The notes: generated by a model not told the origin, from the letters alone. A DNA stretch of 34,253 bases from Rhodococcus sp. Leaf278 (GCF_001426085.1 NZ_LMRR01000020.1:653-34905); one strand, 5' to 3'. Positions 1 through 7,835 are shown, numbered from the stretch's first letter. Translations and numbers: made by a program.

Positions 1-312
1 GTCGCGCAGGGTGACGGTATGGCCATCGGAACGAGCGGTCGCATCTATCTGCCGATCTCGAACCCGTTCATCAATTCGATCCAGGTGGTCGACCCGAACA
101 ACGGCGCGATGGTGGCCGAGCTACCGACTCTGGTGGATCGCGTGACCCGCTCGATTCCGTACTCGACTCCCGCGTCGGTTGCGTTCCGAGGAACCTCGTT
201 GATCGTGTCCAATCACGGCCTTCTGGCGATCGACCCACGTCAATGGGCGATCCTCGAACTCGGCGTCGGAGAGACGGGATTGCCGCTGCATTATCCGAAA
301 GGTCTCGCCTGA
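1..312 (+). CDS. SMP-30/gluconolactonase-like beta-propeller protein, C-terminal part
   Basis: The reading frame is open from the first base of the window and stops at 310-312, so only about the last 103 residues are present and the true start lies outside. A D-G-M-A-I motif followed by a short strand and N-x-x-x-N-S-I-Q-V resembles one blade of the SMP-30/gluconolactonase/NHL propeller group, where a D-G-h-A motif opens a blade. The final blade pattern (S-V-A-F, then S-L-I-V-S-N) also fits. Members are often lactonases or secreted binding propellers. No catalytic residue can be assigned from this fragment, so the reaction is unknown. Nothing is known about its operon because the upstream side is missing. 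The family call is moderate; a generic YncE-like repeat protein is the alternative. Confidence 0.55.
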   Translation, partial: VAQGDGMAIGTSGRIYLPISNPFINSIQVVDPNNGAMVAELPTLVDRVTRSIPYSTPASVAFRGTSLIVSNHGLLAIDPRQWAILELGVGETGLPLHYPKGLA

Positions 313-413
313 CATCGGTGGCTGTGCGGCAAAGCAGCGGTGAGGAGGTCGAGCGGTTGGTCACCTCGGCTAGGGGTGTGACCGTCCTATCGTGACCGAG
401 GAGCATCGACAAT

Positions 414-860
414 TCAGCGAGCTCGACACCACCTCTGACATCGAATCGGTGACGATACGGCTTCGCTACTGGTTGGTTGCCGAGGAGTCCACATGTAAAT
501 CACGTCGCCGTGTGCCGTGCCCGCCCCCGCTGTTAGGGCCGCCACGCGGCGCGCCTTGAACCGGGCGGGTTGAATAGGACGCCGCAGACAGGGCAGGTGA
601 GATTCAGACCCAAGGTTTTGGTGGATGAACTCCTCGAACGAGCGGAGGTAGACGGCGTTCTCGTCTTCGGCGGTGACGACGAGGTCGAGCACGTCGACAT
701 AGAAGTTGTGGGAGCGCTGGAGGTCGGTGACGACCAGTTCCATGTACGCGCAGCGCAGGACGTCCGGGGGCGTGGCCTTTGGGGTCGGCACGGGGTTGGT
801 CGAGCGCCCGGGGCTGGTCGCTGTCGCGACGGGATCCGGCGACGAGGAGGTGAGGGTCAT
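414..860 (-). pseudogene. Truncated 3,4-dihydroxyphenylacetate 2,3-dioxygenase-like remnant (hpaD/hpcB type)
   Basis: The ATG at 858-860 has a purine-rich site upstream and opens a 148-codon frame. Residues of about 35-83 match the N-terminal domain of extradiol homoprotocatechuate dioxygenases: R-C-A-Y-M-E-L-V-V-T-D-L, F-Y-V-D-V-L, then Y-L-R-S-F-E-E-F-I-H-Q-N-L. After about position 611 the similarity ends abruptly and the remaining 65 codons look like random Arg/Pro-rich translation. In this family the Fe/Mn ligands (two His and one Glu) lie well beyond that point, so no active enzyme can be made. It lies 32 bp downstream of the dehydrogenase remnant on the same strand, the layout expected of a former homoprotocatechuate meta-cleavage operon. 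The family call rests on pattern recognition, not a search. Confidence 0.6.
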
Positions 861-892
861 GTCGAGGTCCCTAGGAGATCAGTAGGTGGGGG

Positions 893-1408
893 TCAGTGGT
901 GGTCTGCGCCGGATTTGCCAAAGGTGGGGTTGTGCACCTCGCCGAGCGTGATATGCACCAACTGGTGCTGGGTGTAGAAGTCGATGGAGCGGTGGCCGCC
1001 CTGGTGGCCGAGTCCTGATGCCTTGACACCGCCGAAGGAGGGGTGCGGAGGTCACGGACGTTGTTCGAGTTCAGCCAGACCATCCCGGCATCGATCGCCT
1101 GGGCGAAGTTGTGCGGCCGCTTGAGGTCGTTGGTCCAGAAGTACGCAGCCAGACCGTATTTGACTCAGTTGGCCAGTGCGAGTGCTTCGTCGTCGGTGTC
1201 GAACGGGGTGATGGCCACGGCGGGCCCGAAGATCTCCTCCTGGAAGATTCGGGCGTCCGGTGCGACATCGGCGAAGACGGTGGGGGTGAGGAAGTTGCCC
1301 TGCTCGAAACCGTCGGCCCGGCCGCCACCCGCCACGAGACGCGCCTCGGACTTGCCGATCTCGATGTAGCTCATGACCTTGTCGTAGTGCTCGGGGTGCA
1401 CGAGGGCG
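893..1408 (-). pseudogene. C-terminal remnant of 5-carboxymethyl-2-hydroxymuconate semialdehyde dehydrogenase-like gene (hpaE type)
   Basis: The minus strand reads as the last third of an NAD-dependent aldehyde dehydrogenase: V-H-P-E-H-Y-D-K-V near 1400, N-F-L-T-P-T-V-F, the E-E-I-F-G-P motif near 1240, then Y-G-L-A-A-Y, W-L-N-S-N-N-V-R-D-L-R, F-G-G-V-K-A-S-G and a tail ending I-T-L-G-E-V-H-N-P-T-F-G-K. Two lesions break it. An in-frame TGA stands where the family usually has Ser in L-A-N-S-V-K-Y-G, at about 1165-1167. A frameshift lies at about 1040, between R-T-P and F-G-G-V. The N-terminal NAD domain and catalytic Cys are missing upstream of 1408. The tail resembles HpaE enzymes, and the hpaD-like remnant follows directly. 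Seen: the motifs and both lesions. Inferred: the exact substrate. Confidence 0.72.
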
Positions 1409-1730
1409 ATTATGAAGACTGCAGCCGCCCTAGTTACACCTGGGGAAAGTGGGCGGATCCGTCAGCTCTTGTTGCTGGACAGCACATCAGGACTACAACA
1501 TCTTCCTGCCTGTCGGAGCAAAACGCGCCAGGGCTCAGGTGTCAAGGACATGTCCGGCAGGATGCACGCGACCTTCATCGCGGCCGGTCGGCTTGCCTCA
1601 TTACCGCAGTGTGCTTATTGCCAGGCGCTGTTCTCGCCGAGCCCTTTCCCGAAATCTGCTCGCGGGTGGCGCGGATTGGCAGCCGACACGCGGGAAGGTA
1701 GTCTCCGTTTCGGCGACGAAGGAACTTACG
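1409..1730. other. Intergenic stretch with no recognisable gene
   Basis: Short frames exist on both strands but none shows a ribosome site, a family motif or stable codon use. The stretch lies between two pseudogenes and probably holds degraded sequence. No hairpin or repeat stood out. Confidence 0.4.
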
Positions 1731-1748
1731 ATGCGCGCAGAGTCCAGT

Positions 1749-1763
1749 CCCCCCCCCCCCCCC
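1749..1763 (+). repeat. Run of 15 C residues
   Basis: Fifteen consecutive C bases lie just upstream of the TetR remnant. Tracts of this length are rare in bacterial DNA, slip during replication and are also a common source of sequencing length errors. The true length in the genome may differ. Confidence 0.9.
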
Positions 1764-1776
1764 AAGCGCGGAACCG

Positions 1777-2248
1777 ATCGCATTGACTCAAGGTCGCGCA
1801 GGAGTGGGGCCGGGGACGCTGTACCGGCACTTTCCGAGCCGTGAAGCGCTGATCGCGGCCTTACTTCAGGCTCGGTACGACGAATTGTTCGCCCGTCGCG
1901 ACGCGATCGAAGGTGAGAAACAATTGCTGGCCGCGCCCTGAAGCAGTGGCTCGATGCGATTTACCAGTACGCGACCGCGTTCGACGGGCTTCCCGATCGC
2001 TCCGCGATGCATTTTCCGAGGAGTCGTCGCCGCTGGAGACTACATGCGAGAACTTCATCACGGCACCGGACGCCTTTCTGTCAGCCGCTCAACGCGACCA
2101 CCGTGCGCACCCTTGGGTCCGTGGCCGCGACCTGTTCCTGGGCGTTCTCGAAACGGCATGGGTCAGCAGCAAAGCTCTCATTGATGACTCTTCGGTCACG
2201 GTCCTACGCGCCGTTCAGCACGCGGGCTGGACCACTACCGCCAACTGA
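1777..2248 (+). pseudogene. Decayed TetR-family regulator
   Basis: A short frame from about 1777 reads I-A-L-T-Q, A-G-V-G-P-G-T-L-Y-R-H-F-P-S-R-E-A-L-I-A-A-L-L, the unmistakable recognition helix and start of helix 4 of a TetR HTH. It continues R-Y-D-E-L-F-A-R-R-D-A-I-E-G-E and then hits a TGA at about 1939. The following sequence fits the ligand-binding part only in other frames: L-K-Q-W-L-D-A-I-Y-Q-Y-A from about 1940, then R-D-A-F-S-E-E through A-F-L-S-A-A-Q-R-D to W-T-T-T-A-N ending at 2248. At least two frameshifts are needed, and the first HTH helix is missing or shortened beside the poly-C run. A functional protein is unlikely. Raw sequence error is a possible alternative because of the homopolymer, but it would not explain the later breaks. 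Confidence 0.7.
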
Positions 2249-2649
2249 CCAGCGAGCCGAAAGGCTTCCGATTGCCTGAAGGTCTACTCCGGAGAACACG
2301 CATGCGCCAGGGGGGTGATGTTCCCGACGGGGCCGCTGCACACCGCTTCCATTTGTGTGTGCAACTGCAGCGAATTGACCTGCCGGACAGCGTCATTGCA
2401 AAACGGAGTTCAACTCCGAATTCTCGGGTCCGTTTGCCCCGGACCGAACTCCGCCGGCGGGCCACGCCACGCGACACCCGTCCTGTAGCGATCGACCACC
2501 TGGCGGTTGCTCCCGAACGCCCGCCCACACAGGCACCGACGACGGCAACGACGGTTCGATCATGTCCCGCTAAGCATCACCGAGCATCGTGATCCTTGAT
2601 AAACCGAACATTCTTCAGTACAACCACATCCAGATCTGGCAGACACACC
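2249..2649. other. Intergenic stretch with a nested inverted repeat, no gene recognised
   Basis: No frame here has a convincing start or family motif. The only structure is an inverted repeat. CGGAGTTC at 2404-2411 pairs with GAACTCCG at 2446-2453. GGTCC at 2427-2431 pairs with GGACC at 2441-2445. A third copy, AACTCCG at 2412-2418, can pair with the left arm instead. Two mutually exclusive hairpins are therefore possible. No T-run follows, so a simple terminator is not evident. Confidence 0.45.
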
Positions 2650-3810
2650 CTAGGCGTTGCATCCAGTGGCAGGAATACCGTCCAGCCTGCTGTGCAACCA
2701 GTTGACAGCATCGGTCGAGCCCTGGAGCAACGTCGCGAAGTGGCTACTCGGATATGAACGGAACGTTACGGAAGCTCCTGCCTCGCAATAGGTTCGATTC
2801 AAAGCTTCGACCGGCTCGAAAGGTAGCAGTTCATCCTGCTCGCCGTGGAAGATGTACATCGGTACGGCGGGAACCTCGGCACCTAGGTTGTTCTCTTCGA
2901 GTCGTGCGAGCCACGATGGATCAGTGAGCGGGTTTCGAGTGGTGAATCGATCGATCGTGCTGAACGCTTCCCGAGGGACCGCCTCGTAGAAGCAGGTGGT
3001 GAGCAGTGCGGGTAGTCGCTCACGGCCCCGGTCGCTGAGGTAGTCCGACAGCCGCAATTCTGGGTAGGCGGTGTCGAGGCCGACCGCGGTGTGGAGCATG
3101 AATGCCGCAAACGGGTGGCCGTTGAGCTGCGCGGCGGCTTTGCCGAGATCGGCGGCCATACCGCCGGACACAACGCCCGCAATCCGCAGCTCGGGTGCAT
3201 AGGAGGGTTGAAGTTGCGCGGCCCAGGCCGTTGTTGCACCGCCCTCGGAATAGCCCGTCAGCCCGACTGGTGCATCGGCGCGCACTGCTGACGGAAATGA
3301 AAGAGCCGCCCTGACCGCGTCGAGCATTACTCTGCCAGCGCTTTGGCCGACCATGTACGTCGGTAAGCCCGGGGTTCCGAGACCTTGCCCGTCCGACACG
3401 ACCACGGCGGAGCCTCGCCGCAGGTGTTCGATAGCAGCGGGTACCTCCGGATCGGCCATACGAGGATATGTCTGAGAGGGTGCGCATTGGTCCCCCAATC
3501 CCACTGAGCCATGCCCCATTCCGATCAACCTAATGCCACCTGTTGCAGGCGCGAGGAGGAGTCCGCTCGAGGTGATGGGGTTGCCCCGCACGTCCGTCGA
3601 CGAGTAGAGCAGACGCCACGCGTTCACCGGCGCTCCCAGAGCAGCGGTGAATCCGGGTACATCCACGGGCGTGGCGGATTCGATCCGTCCAGGGCCTCGA
3701 TCCTCGACGGTCGAGGTGGGCTGCGCAACCGCCGACGCGCTTCCTACGAACAACAGGCCGGCGGCACACAGGCCGCTGGCAATTCCGAAACAGAGTTTTC
3801 TTAACTTCAT
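2650..3810 (-). CDS. Secreted lipase/esterase, secretory-lipase (LIP) family
   Basis: A 386-residue protein starting at the ATG 3808-3810, preceded by AGGAG at 8 bp; longer upstream starts would run over the regulator. Residues 1-29 form a Sec signal peptide: K-L-R-K, a hydrophobic core, then S-A-S-A-V-A. The fold is alpha/beta-hydrolase. The nucleophile elbow is G-Y-S-E-G with Ser188, the likely acid is Asp326 in H-G-E-Q-D-E, and the base is His357 in S-S-H-F. Two late Cys residues (342, 384) and Cys109/Cys273 could form disulfides outside the cell. The layout fits the secretory lipase family (fungal LIP-type; common in mycolata), which hydrolyses acylglycerols or other esters in the envelope or medium. 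The substrate is not predictable. It is divergent from a TetR gene across a 58-bp gap with a perfect palindrome, which suggests repression by that regulator. Confidence 0.88.
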   Translation of the reverse strand: MKLRKLCFGIASGLCAAGLLFVGSASAVAQPTSTVEDRGPGRIESATPVDVPGFTAALGAPVNAWRLLYSSTDVRGNPITSSGLLLAPATGGIRLIGMGHGSVGLGDQCAPSQTYPRMADPEVPAAIEHLRRGSAVVVSDGQGLGTPGLPTYMVGQSAGRVMLDAVRAALSFPSAVRADAPVGLTGYSEGGATTAWAAQLQPSYAPELRIAGVVSGGMAADLGKAAAQLNGHPFAAFMLHTAVGLDTAYPELRLSDYLSDRGRERLPALLTTCFYEAVPREAFSTIDRFTTRNPLTDPSWLARLEENNLGAEVPAVPMYIFHGEQDELLPFEPVEALNRTYCEAGASVTFRSYPSSHFATLLQGSTDAVNWLHSRLDGIPATGCNA

Positions 3811-3837
3811 CGAACGCTCCTGACTACAGGTGAAGTG

Positions 3838-3851
3838 ACTACGATCGTAGT
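3838..3851. promoter_or_regulatory. Perfect 14-bp palindrome, likely TetR operator
   Basis: ACTACGATCGTAGT is its own reverse complement. It lies in the 58-bp gap between the divergent lipase and TetR starts, only 27 bp from the lipase ATG and 17 bp from the regulator ATG. A dimeric repressor bound here would block both promoters. Binding is inferred from position and symmetry. Confidence 0.75.
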
Positions 3852-3868
3852 ATTCATACACTAAAGCG

Positions 3869-4459
3869 ATGAGCAGAGTCAGCGATTCCCTGTCATCCGA
3901 GCGGCGTCGGAAGATTGCCTTCGGTGCCGTCGATCTGTTGGCAACGGAGGGTGCCCACGGGTTGACGCATCGACGATTGGATCGATCGTTGAACCTGCCG
4001 GAGGGTTCGAGCTCGAATGTCTTCTCCCGCCGCATGGACTTGCTTCGAGCCGCTGTGGACGCACTTGTCGTGCATGAGGAAGCGGTGCTCGACCCGGTCT
4101 TGAAAGAACGACCCGACATGCCTTGGGATGCCGAGACATCGGCAACCGTCTTGACCGATGTGCTGCTTGCTTGGTTGCTCCCGGACAATCGACGGTACCT
4201 GTTGGCCCGATACACGTTGTTGCTGGAGGCGACCCGTCAGCAGGAACTGGCAACGGTGATGAGGGCGGCCCGAAACCGCTTCATCGCGCTGGCCGATCTG
4301 CTATGCGCCGGAACTGCCGGAGCCCATACAAATTCGGACATGGCGATGCAGCTGGTCGCGTATGCGGACGGCGTCCTCATGGCGCACTTGATCGACGAGT
4401 CCACTGCGCCGTCGGCAGACCGAATTCGGCACGGAATACGAGCCCTGTTCGATACGTAG
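3869..4459 (+). CDS. TetR-family regulator of the lipase
   Basis: A 196-residue protein. Residues about 12-60 form the TetR HTH: R-R-R-K-I-A-F-G-A-V-D-L-L-A-T-E-G, then L-T-H-R-R-L-D-R and N-V-F-S-R-R-M-D-L-L. The usual Y-x-H-F is replaced by N-V-F-S-R, as in the subgroup with G-S-S-S in the turn. The rest is helical with no further motif, consistent with a ligand-binding domain. The ATG at 3869 directly follows a short A/T-rich stretch and no clear Shine-Dalgarno site, so the message may be leaderless. Its divergent partner is the secreted lipase and they share the palindrome at 3838-3851, so local repression plus autoregulation is the simple reading. The ligand is unknown, perhaps a fatty acid or ester. 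Confidence 0.87.
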   Translation: MSRVSDSLSSERRRKIAFGAVDLLATEGAHGLTHRRLDRSLNLPEGSSSNVFSRRMDLLRAAVDALVVHEEAVLDPVLKERPDMPWDAETSATVLTDVLLAWLLPDNRRYLLARYTLLLEATRQQELATVMRAARNRFIALADLLCAGTAGAHTNSDMAMQLVAYADGVLMAHLIDESTAPSADRIRHGIRALFDT

Positions 4460-4605
4460 ACGTCGATCGCAATGTCGCGCACTGCTTCGCGACTCTCCGA
4501 GACGATGTCGGTGGTGAAGGCTGAGACGGGCTCGGGACCGCCTACGAAATATTCTGGTACGGAGATGATCGATGGCCGGGCCGGGGTGAAAGTGGCCCGT
4601 TGGAC

Positions 4606-5425
4606 TCATCTGTTGTACTCCTGTGGAACGGCTGCAGCCGATGGACGGCTGGTTTCGATGTGGGGATCGGCGTCGGCGCTCGAGATGGAGCGACTGTCGA
4701 GGTGCCCTCTGCCCCATTTGCTATCGGTCCCGGCCTGAGAAGCCAAAATCCCTGCACCGAAATCCTTGTCGAAGTCGCGCAGGACTGCGTGCGGATGATT
4801 TCCGCCCCCATCGCGTTGACCGCTTCGATCAAGAACTTCTCGTTTTGGACCGAAAGTAGTGTGGCGCACGGCGCTTCTGAGCACCGACCCAGGCGAAGTA
4901 GATGCCATCGATTCCCTCGTCCCGCAATCCGCGCCGATGACGGTCCGAGGCCTCCAGGGGAAGTCGATCAAGGTAGCAGTCGACCAACGACAGCAGGATC
5001 TGCTGCTGGTCCTCGGTCAACTCCCCGCCGCCGATTCCCGACGGGTCCTCTCGCATGAACTTGAGCGCGACCCTGTCGGCGTCGGTGATGGAGTACCCGG
5101 GCATTCCGAGGTCGTAGTGGTCGGGGTGTTCGAACGCCCCGACCTTCGGAACTTGACGAGTGACAAAATCCGCTGGTGCGACGGCGTGGAGACCGCGTGA
5201 GCGCGCTGGCCTTCGTCCAAAGCCGCAAGCAGATCGAAGCCTATGCCTTCGTCGTCCGCGAGTGGTTTGAGGACGCCGTCGTACTCCGTCGGTTGCGCTT
5301 CCAAGGCGAAGTCGAGCGACATGCCGTATTTGCAGGCGATCGCCGTCAACGCGGACGGCGCGATCGTAGACGAGGTTCACGGACGTCACCGGTCCTTCCA
5401 TACCGCCACCGGGGCCGCCGAACAC
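4606..5425 (-). pseudogene. DUF3500-family protein, frameshifted remnant
   Basis: Reading leftwards on the minus strand, parts of a DUF3500 protein appear in successive frames. First comes Y-G-M-S-L-D-F-A-L-E-A-Q and K-P-L-A-D-D-E-G-I near 5240-5320. Then, in another frame, F-V-T-R-Q-V-P-K-V-G, H-P-D-H-Y-D-L-G-M, L-T-E-D-Q-Q-Q and I-Y-F-A-W-V-G-A-Q run to about 4870. Then F-L-I-E-A-V-N-A-M-G near 4830 and, shifted again, G-N-H-P-H-A-V-L-R-D-F-D-K-D-F-G near 4760-4790. At least three frame changes are needed, and the N-terminal third is absent or unrecognisable. The family has no firmly established activity that I can cite. The spacing of lesions argues for decay rather than one sequencing slip. 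The region between 4460 and about 4740 holds no other gene I can identify. Confidence 0.72.
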
Positions 5426-5708
5426 CAGGGTTTACCGCATCTCGCCAGCCCGTACCACCCATCCCTTCCCTGCGTCACGCTCGACGTGCGAGCGCACCTT
5501 TACGAGAAATGAATGACCGACCATCTCTTCCGGCAAATTGGGCAGGGTCGATCATATGGAAACGGCTTCCTGAGCGAGCGGCGTCCACACCTGTTGTCGT
5601 GCGCGAGAACTCAGCAACTGCGACGCCCGACGGGCACCGTAAGCATCTCACCGTCCACCAGGCGTCCCCAGACCGGGACGAAGTGTTCTTGTTCTATCGA
5701 CAGTTCAC

Positions 5709-6404
5709 TTAAGCTGTGGTTTGCCACAACTTGTGTTCTCGGTCTTCGAGTGCATCGATGGCGGCGGCCGTCAGACTCTTCACGATGTGTTGACGCATGA
5801 GATCTGCAGCCCCCTGCGCGTCCTGTGCGACGATGAGTTCGAGTATTCGGAAGTGTTCCTGGTGGTCGACGGTGCGTGGTTCGGCACCGGGTGGCAGTTC
5901 GAGCCCGATGCGTCGATAGCGGTCGGATTTGTCCCACAGGTCATCGAGCAGGCGGATCAGGACGTCGTTGTGCGACGCCAGGTACAGCGCGCGATGGAAA
6001 TCTCGGTGCGCACGCAACGCGTCCTCGCCCCACTTCTGCGTGACCGGCAGTAGCCTTCCCGCGGCCGCACGCATGTCTTCGATGTCTTCGTCTGTTCGCC
6101 GATCGGCAGCCAACTCGACAGCTGTTGGATCCAGCGACAGCCGAACCTCGAACAGCTGACGCGCTTCCGCTGCGCTCATGGGCGCAATTCGCACGTTCTT
6201 GTGATTGTCGAGCTCGATGAGCCCCTCGCTACTGAGTCGTCGTACCGCTTCGCGGATCGGGGTGATGCTCATGTGCAGCCGGTCGGCGAGCTCGTATTGC
6301 GCCAGTTTCGATCCGGCGTCGAGAGTGCCCATCAGGATCATGGCGCGCAGCTCGGCGTAGGCGACTTCACCTTTGCTGGAGAAGACATTGGTAGGAGCGG
6401 TCAC
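5709..6404 (-). CDS. GntR/FadR-type (FCD domain) regulator of the tartrate genes
   Basis: A 231-residue protein if translation starts at the GTG 6402-6404. The ATG further upstream would add an atypical Cys/Gly/Pro-rich leader and would cover the operators. Residues about 12-75 are a winged HTH: Y-A-E-L-R-A-M-I-L-M-G, L-A-Q-Y-E-L-A-D-R-L, S-I-T-P-I-R-E-A-V-R-R-L, G-L-I-E. The C-terminal part is an FCD ligand domain with E-V-R-L-S-L-D near residue 86 and the likely metal ligands Asp135/His137 (D-F-H-R-A-L), His184 and His206. FCD regulators usually sense organic acids. It is divergent from the tartrate dehydratase gene, and the gap holds three CTTATAAG palindromes. A fourth copy precedes the facing tartrate dehydrogenase operon. 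The role as shared tartrate regulator is inferred from these sites. Confidence 0.88.
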   Translation of the reverse strand: MTAPTNVFSSKGEVAYAELRAMILMGTLDAGSKLAQYELADRLHMSITPIREAVRRLSSEGLIELDNHKNVRIAPMSAAEARQLFEVRLSLDPTAVELAADRRTDEDIEDMRAAAGRLLPVTQKWGEDALRAHRDFHRALYLASHNDVLIRLLDDLWDKSDRYRRIGLELPPGAEPRTVDHQEHFRILELIVAQDAQGAADLMRQHIVKSLTAAAIDALEDREHKLWQTTA

Positions 6405-6497
6405 TGCTGGACCTGCCTCTCCGCTATGGGCACACCCTGTCGGGGCTGCTCCTGGTCCGGGTTGTCGATCACTGACCCTACACCCACACCCCATAGT

Positions 6498-6507
6498 TCT
6501 TATAAGA
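6498..6507. promoter_or_regulatory. Operator copy 1, TCTTATAAGA palindrome
   Basis: A perfect 10-bp palindrome centred at 6502.5, nearest to the GntR gene. TATAAG inside the box could serve as a -10 element for the leftward promoter, so bound repressor would cover it. Two more boxes follow at 30 and 82 bp. Confidence 0.8.
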
Positions 6508-6526
6508 TACCTCGCCAGCATTTCGC

Positions 6527-6538
6527 ATCTTATAAGTA
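6527..6538. promoter_or_regulatory. Operator copy 2, CTTATAAG box
   Basis: The 8-bp core lies at 6529-6536 within ATCTTATAAGTA, centred at 6532.5. It is 30 bp from copy 1 and 52 bp from copy 3, both close to whole helical turns (about 3 and 5), so regulators at all three sites would sit on about the same face of the DNA. Confidence 0.78.
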
Positions 6539-6578
6539 GGGGTTGTGTTCGCCGTCACTCTGGGCTACCGTCGTTTAC

Positions 6579-6591
6579 ACCTTATAAGATA
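6579..6591. promoter_or_regulatory. Operator copy 3 at the tarD promoter
   Basis: The core lies at 6581-6588 within ACCTTATAAGATA, ending 17 bp before the chosen tarD start. It overlaps the likely -10 (TATAAG/TATAAGAT) of the rightward promoter, so binding should compete with RNA polymerase. Confidence 0.8.
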
Positions 6592-6605
6592 TGAGAGAGG
6601 CACCT

Positions 6606-7769
6606 ATGAAGATCATCTCCGTTCACGAGGGCATTGTCCCGATCAGCTCCTCGATCCGAAACGCGTGGATCGACTTTTCCAAGATGGACTGCTCGATCGT
6701 GGCAGTCGTCAGTGACGTCATGCGCGACGGCGAACCGGTCGTGGGCTACGGCTTCAACTCGAACGGGCGCTACAGCGCCGGCGAGATCCTCCGCCGTCGT
6801 GTCATCCCCCGCCTGCTCGACGCGGCACCCGACGCCCTGCTCGACGCCGAAGGCGAGCTGGACCCCACCCTCGCGTGGGACTTCATGATGAGCAACGAGA
6901 AGCCGGGCGGACACGGAGAACGCTCCGTCGCAGTGGGTGTCGTCGACATGGCCCTGTTCGACCTCGCGTCGAAGATCGCCGAAAAGCCGCTCTACCGGTG
7001 GCTCTCGGACAAGCACGGCGACGGACAGCCCGATGACTCGGTGTTCGTCTACGCCGCAGGCGGCTACTACGCGCCCGGCAAGACCCTCGCCGACTTGCAG
7101 GACGAGATGCGCGGTTTCCTCGACCAGGGCTACAACGTGGTGAAGATGAAGATCGGCGGTGCCGATCTCGCCGAAGACCTGAAGCGCATCGAGGCCGTAC
7201 TCGAAGTGCTCGGCGGCGACGGGCAGCGCCTCGCGGTCGATGTGAACGGAAAGTTCGATCTGGCTACCGCTCTCGAATACGGCGCGGCCATCGAGCAGTA
7301 CAACCTGTTCTGGTACGAGGAGGTCGGTGATCCCCTCGACTACCGTCTCAATGCCGTTCTGTCCGAGAACTATTCCGGACGCATCGCAACCGGTGAGAAC
7401 CTGTTCTCGCTGCAGGATGCACGCAATCTTGTCCGCTATGCCGGGATGCGCCCGGACCGCGACATCATCCAGGTCGACCCCGCGCTGAGCTATGGACTCA
7501 CCGAATACCTGCGAATCCAGAAGATGCTCAAAGACCACGGCTGGTCTTCACGCCAGTGCATTCCGCATGGCGGACACCAGTTCTCGCTGCACATCGCAGC
7601 AGCGCTCAAGCTCGGTGGCAACGAGTCCTACCCCGGCGAATTCCAGCCAACCGGCGGATTCGCCGACGGGGCAGTGGTCGAGAACAGCCGCGTCGGCCTC
7701 ACCGAGACCCCCGGCATCGGATTCGAGGGCAAGGCAAAGTTCTACGAGGTACTCCGCAAACTTTACTGA
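6606..7769 (+). CDS. tarD: D(-)-tartrate dehydratase, enolase superfamily (mandelate racemase subgroup)
   Basis: A 387-residue protein. The ATG at 6606 is chosen because AGAGAGG lies 5 bp upstream; an ATG at 6591 would start inside the operator. The sequence closely recalls the characterised Bradyrhizobium D-tartrate dehydratase in length and in blocks such as S-S-I-R-N-A, G-Y-G-F-N-S-N-G-R-Y, N-E-K-P-G-G-H-G-E-R-S-V-A-V-G and W-Y-E-E-V-G-D-P-L-D-Y. Catalytic positions are all present: Lys180-x-Lys182 in V-V-K-M-K-I-G-G, metal ligands Asp212, Glu238/239 and Glu264, and the general acid/base His321 in I-P-H-G-G-H-Q. The reaction is dehydration of D-tartrate to enol-oxaloacetate in the cytoplasm. 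Three GntR boxes precede it, and a hydroxyacid dehydrogenase and a dicarboxylate transporter follow. The match is from memory of the family; a closely related acid-sugar dehydratase is the alternative. Confidence 0.87.
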   Translation: MKIISVHEGIVPISSSIRNAWIDFSKMDCSIVAVVSDVMRDGEPVVGYGFNSNGRYSAGEILRRRVIPRLLDAAPDALLDAEGELDPTLAWDFMMSNEKPGGHGERSVAVGVVDMALFDLASKIAEKPLYRWLSDKHGDGQPDDSVFVYAAGGYYAPGKTLADLQDEMRGFLDQGYNVVKMKIGGADLAEDLKRIEAVLEVLGGDGQRLAVDVNGKFDLATALEYGAAIEQYNLFWYEEVGDPLDYRLNAVLSENYSGRIATGENLFSLQDARNLVRYAGMRPDRDIIQVDPALSYGLTEYLRIQKMLKDHGWSSRQCIPHGGHQFSLHIAAALKLGGNESYPGEFQPTGGFADGAVVENSRVGLTETPGIGFEGKAKFYEVLRKLY

Positions 7770-7791
7770 CCGAACCTGGCTCCACATCGCG

Positions 7792-7835
7792 GCAGAGCTA
7801 CTCCGGCAAGACCATAGCTTTGGGTAGCTCTGCCA
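7792..7835. repeat. Inverted repeat after tarD
   Basis: An 11-bp perfect inverted repeat (7792-7802 with 7825-7835, arms GGCAGAGCTAC/GTAGCTCTGCC) encloses 22 nt and starts 23 bp after the tarD stop. No T-run follows. It may end or stabilise the tarD message. A second repeat at 7914-7922/7937-7945 (TGCCTGCAG/CTGCAGGCA) and the palindrome TTCGATCGAA at 7866-7875 lie in the same 259-bp gap. Confidence 0.6.

Noticed and set aside
2235..2528. 97-codon minus-strand frame, possible transposase scrap
   Set aside because: No DDE or other transposase motif, no terminal repeats, no target duplication seen.
6582..7538. 318-codon minus-strand frame opposite tarD
   Set aside because: It is the mirror of a clearly coding gene, with no ribosome site or domain.
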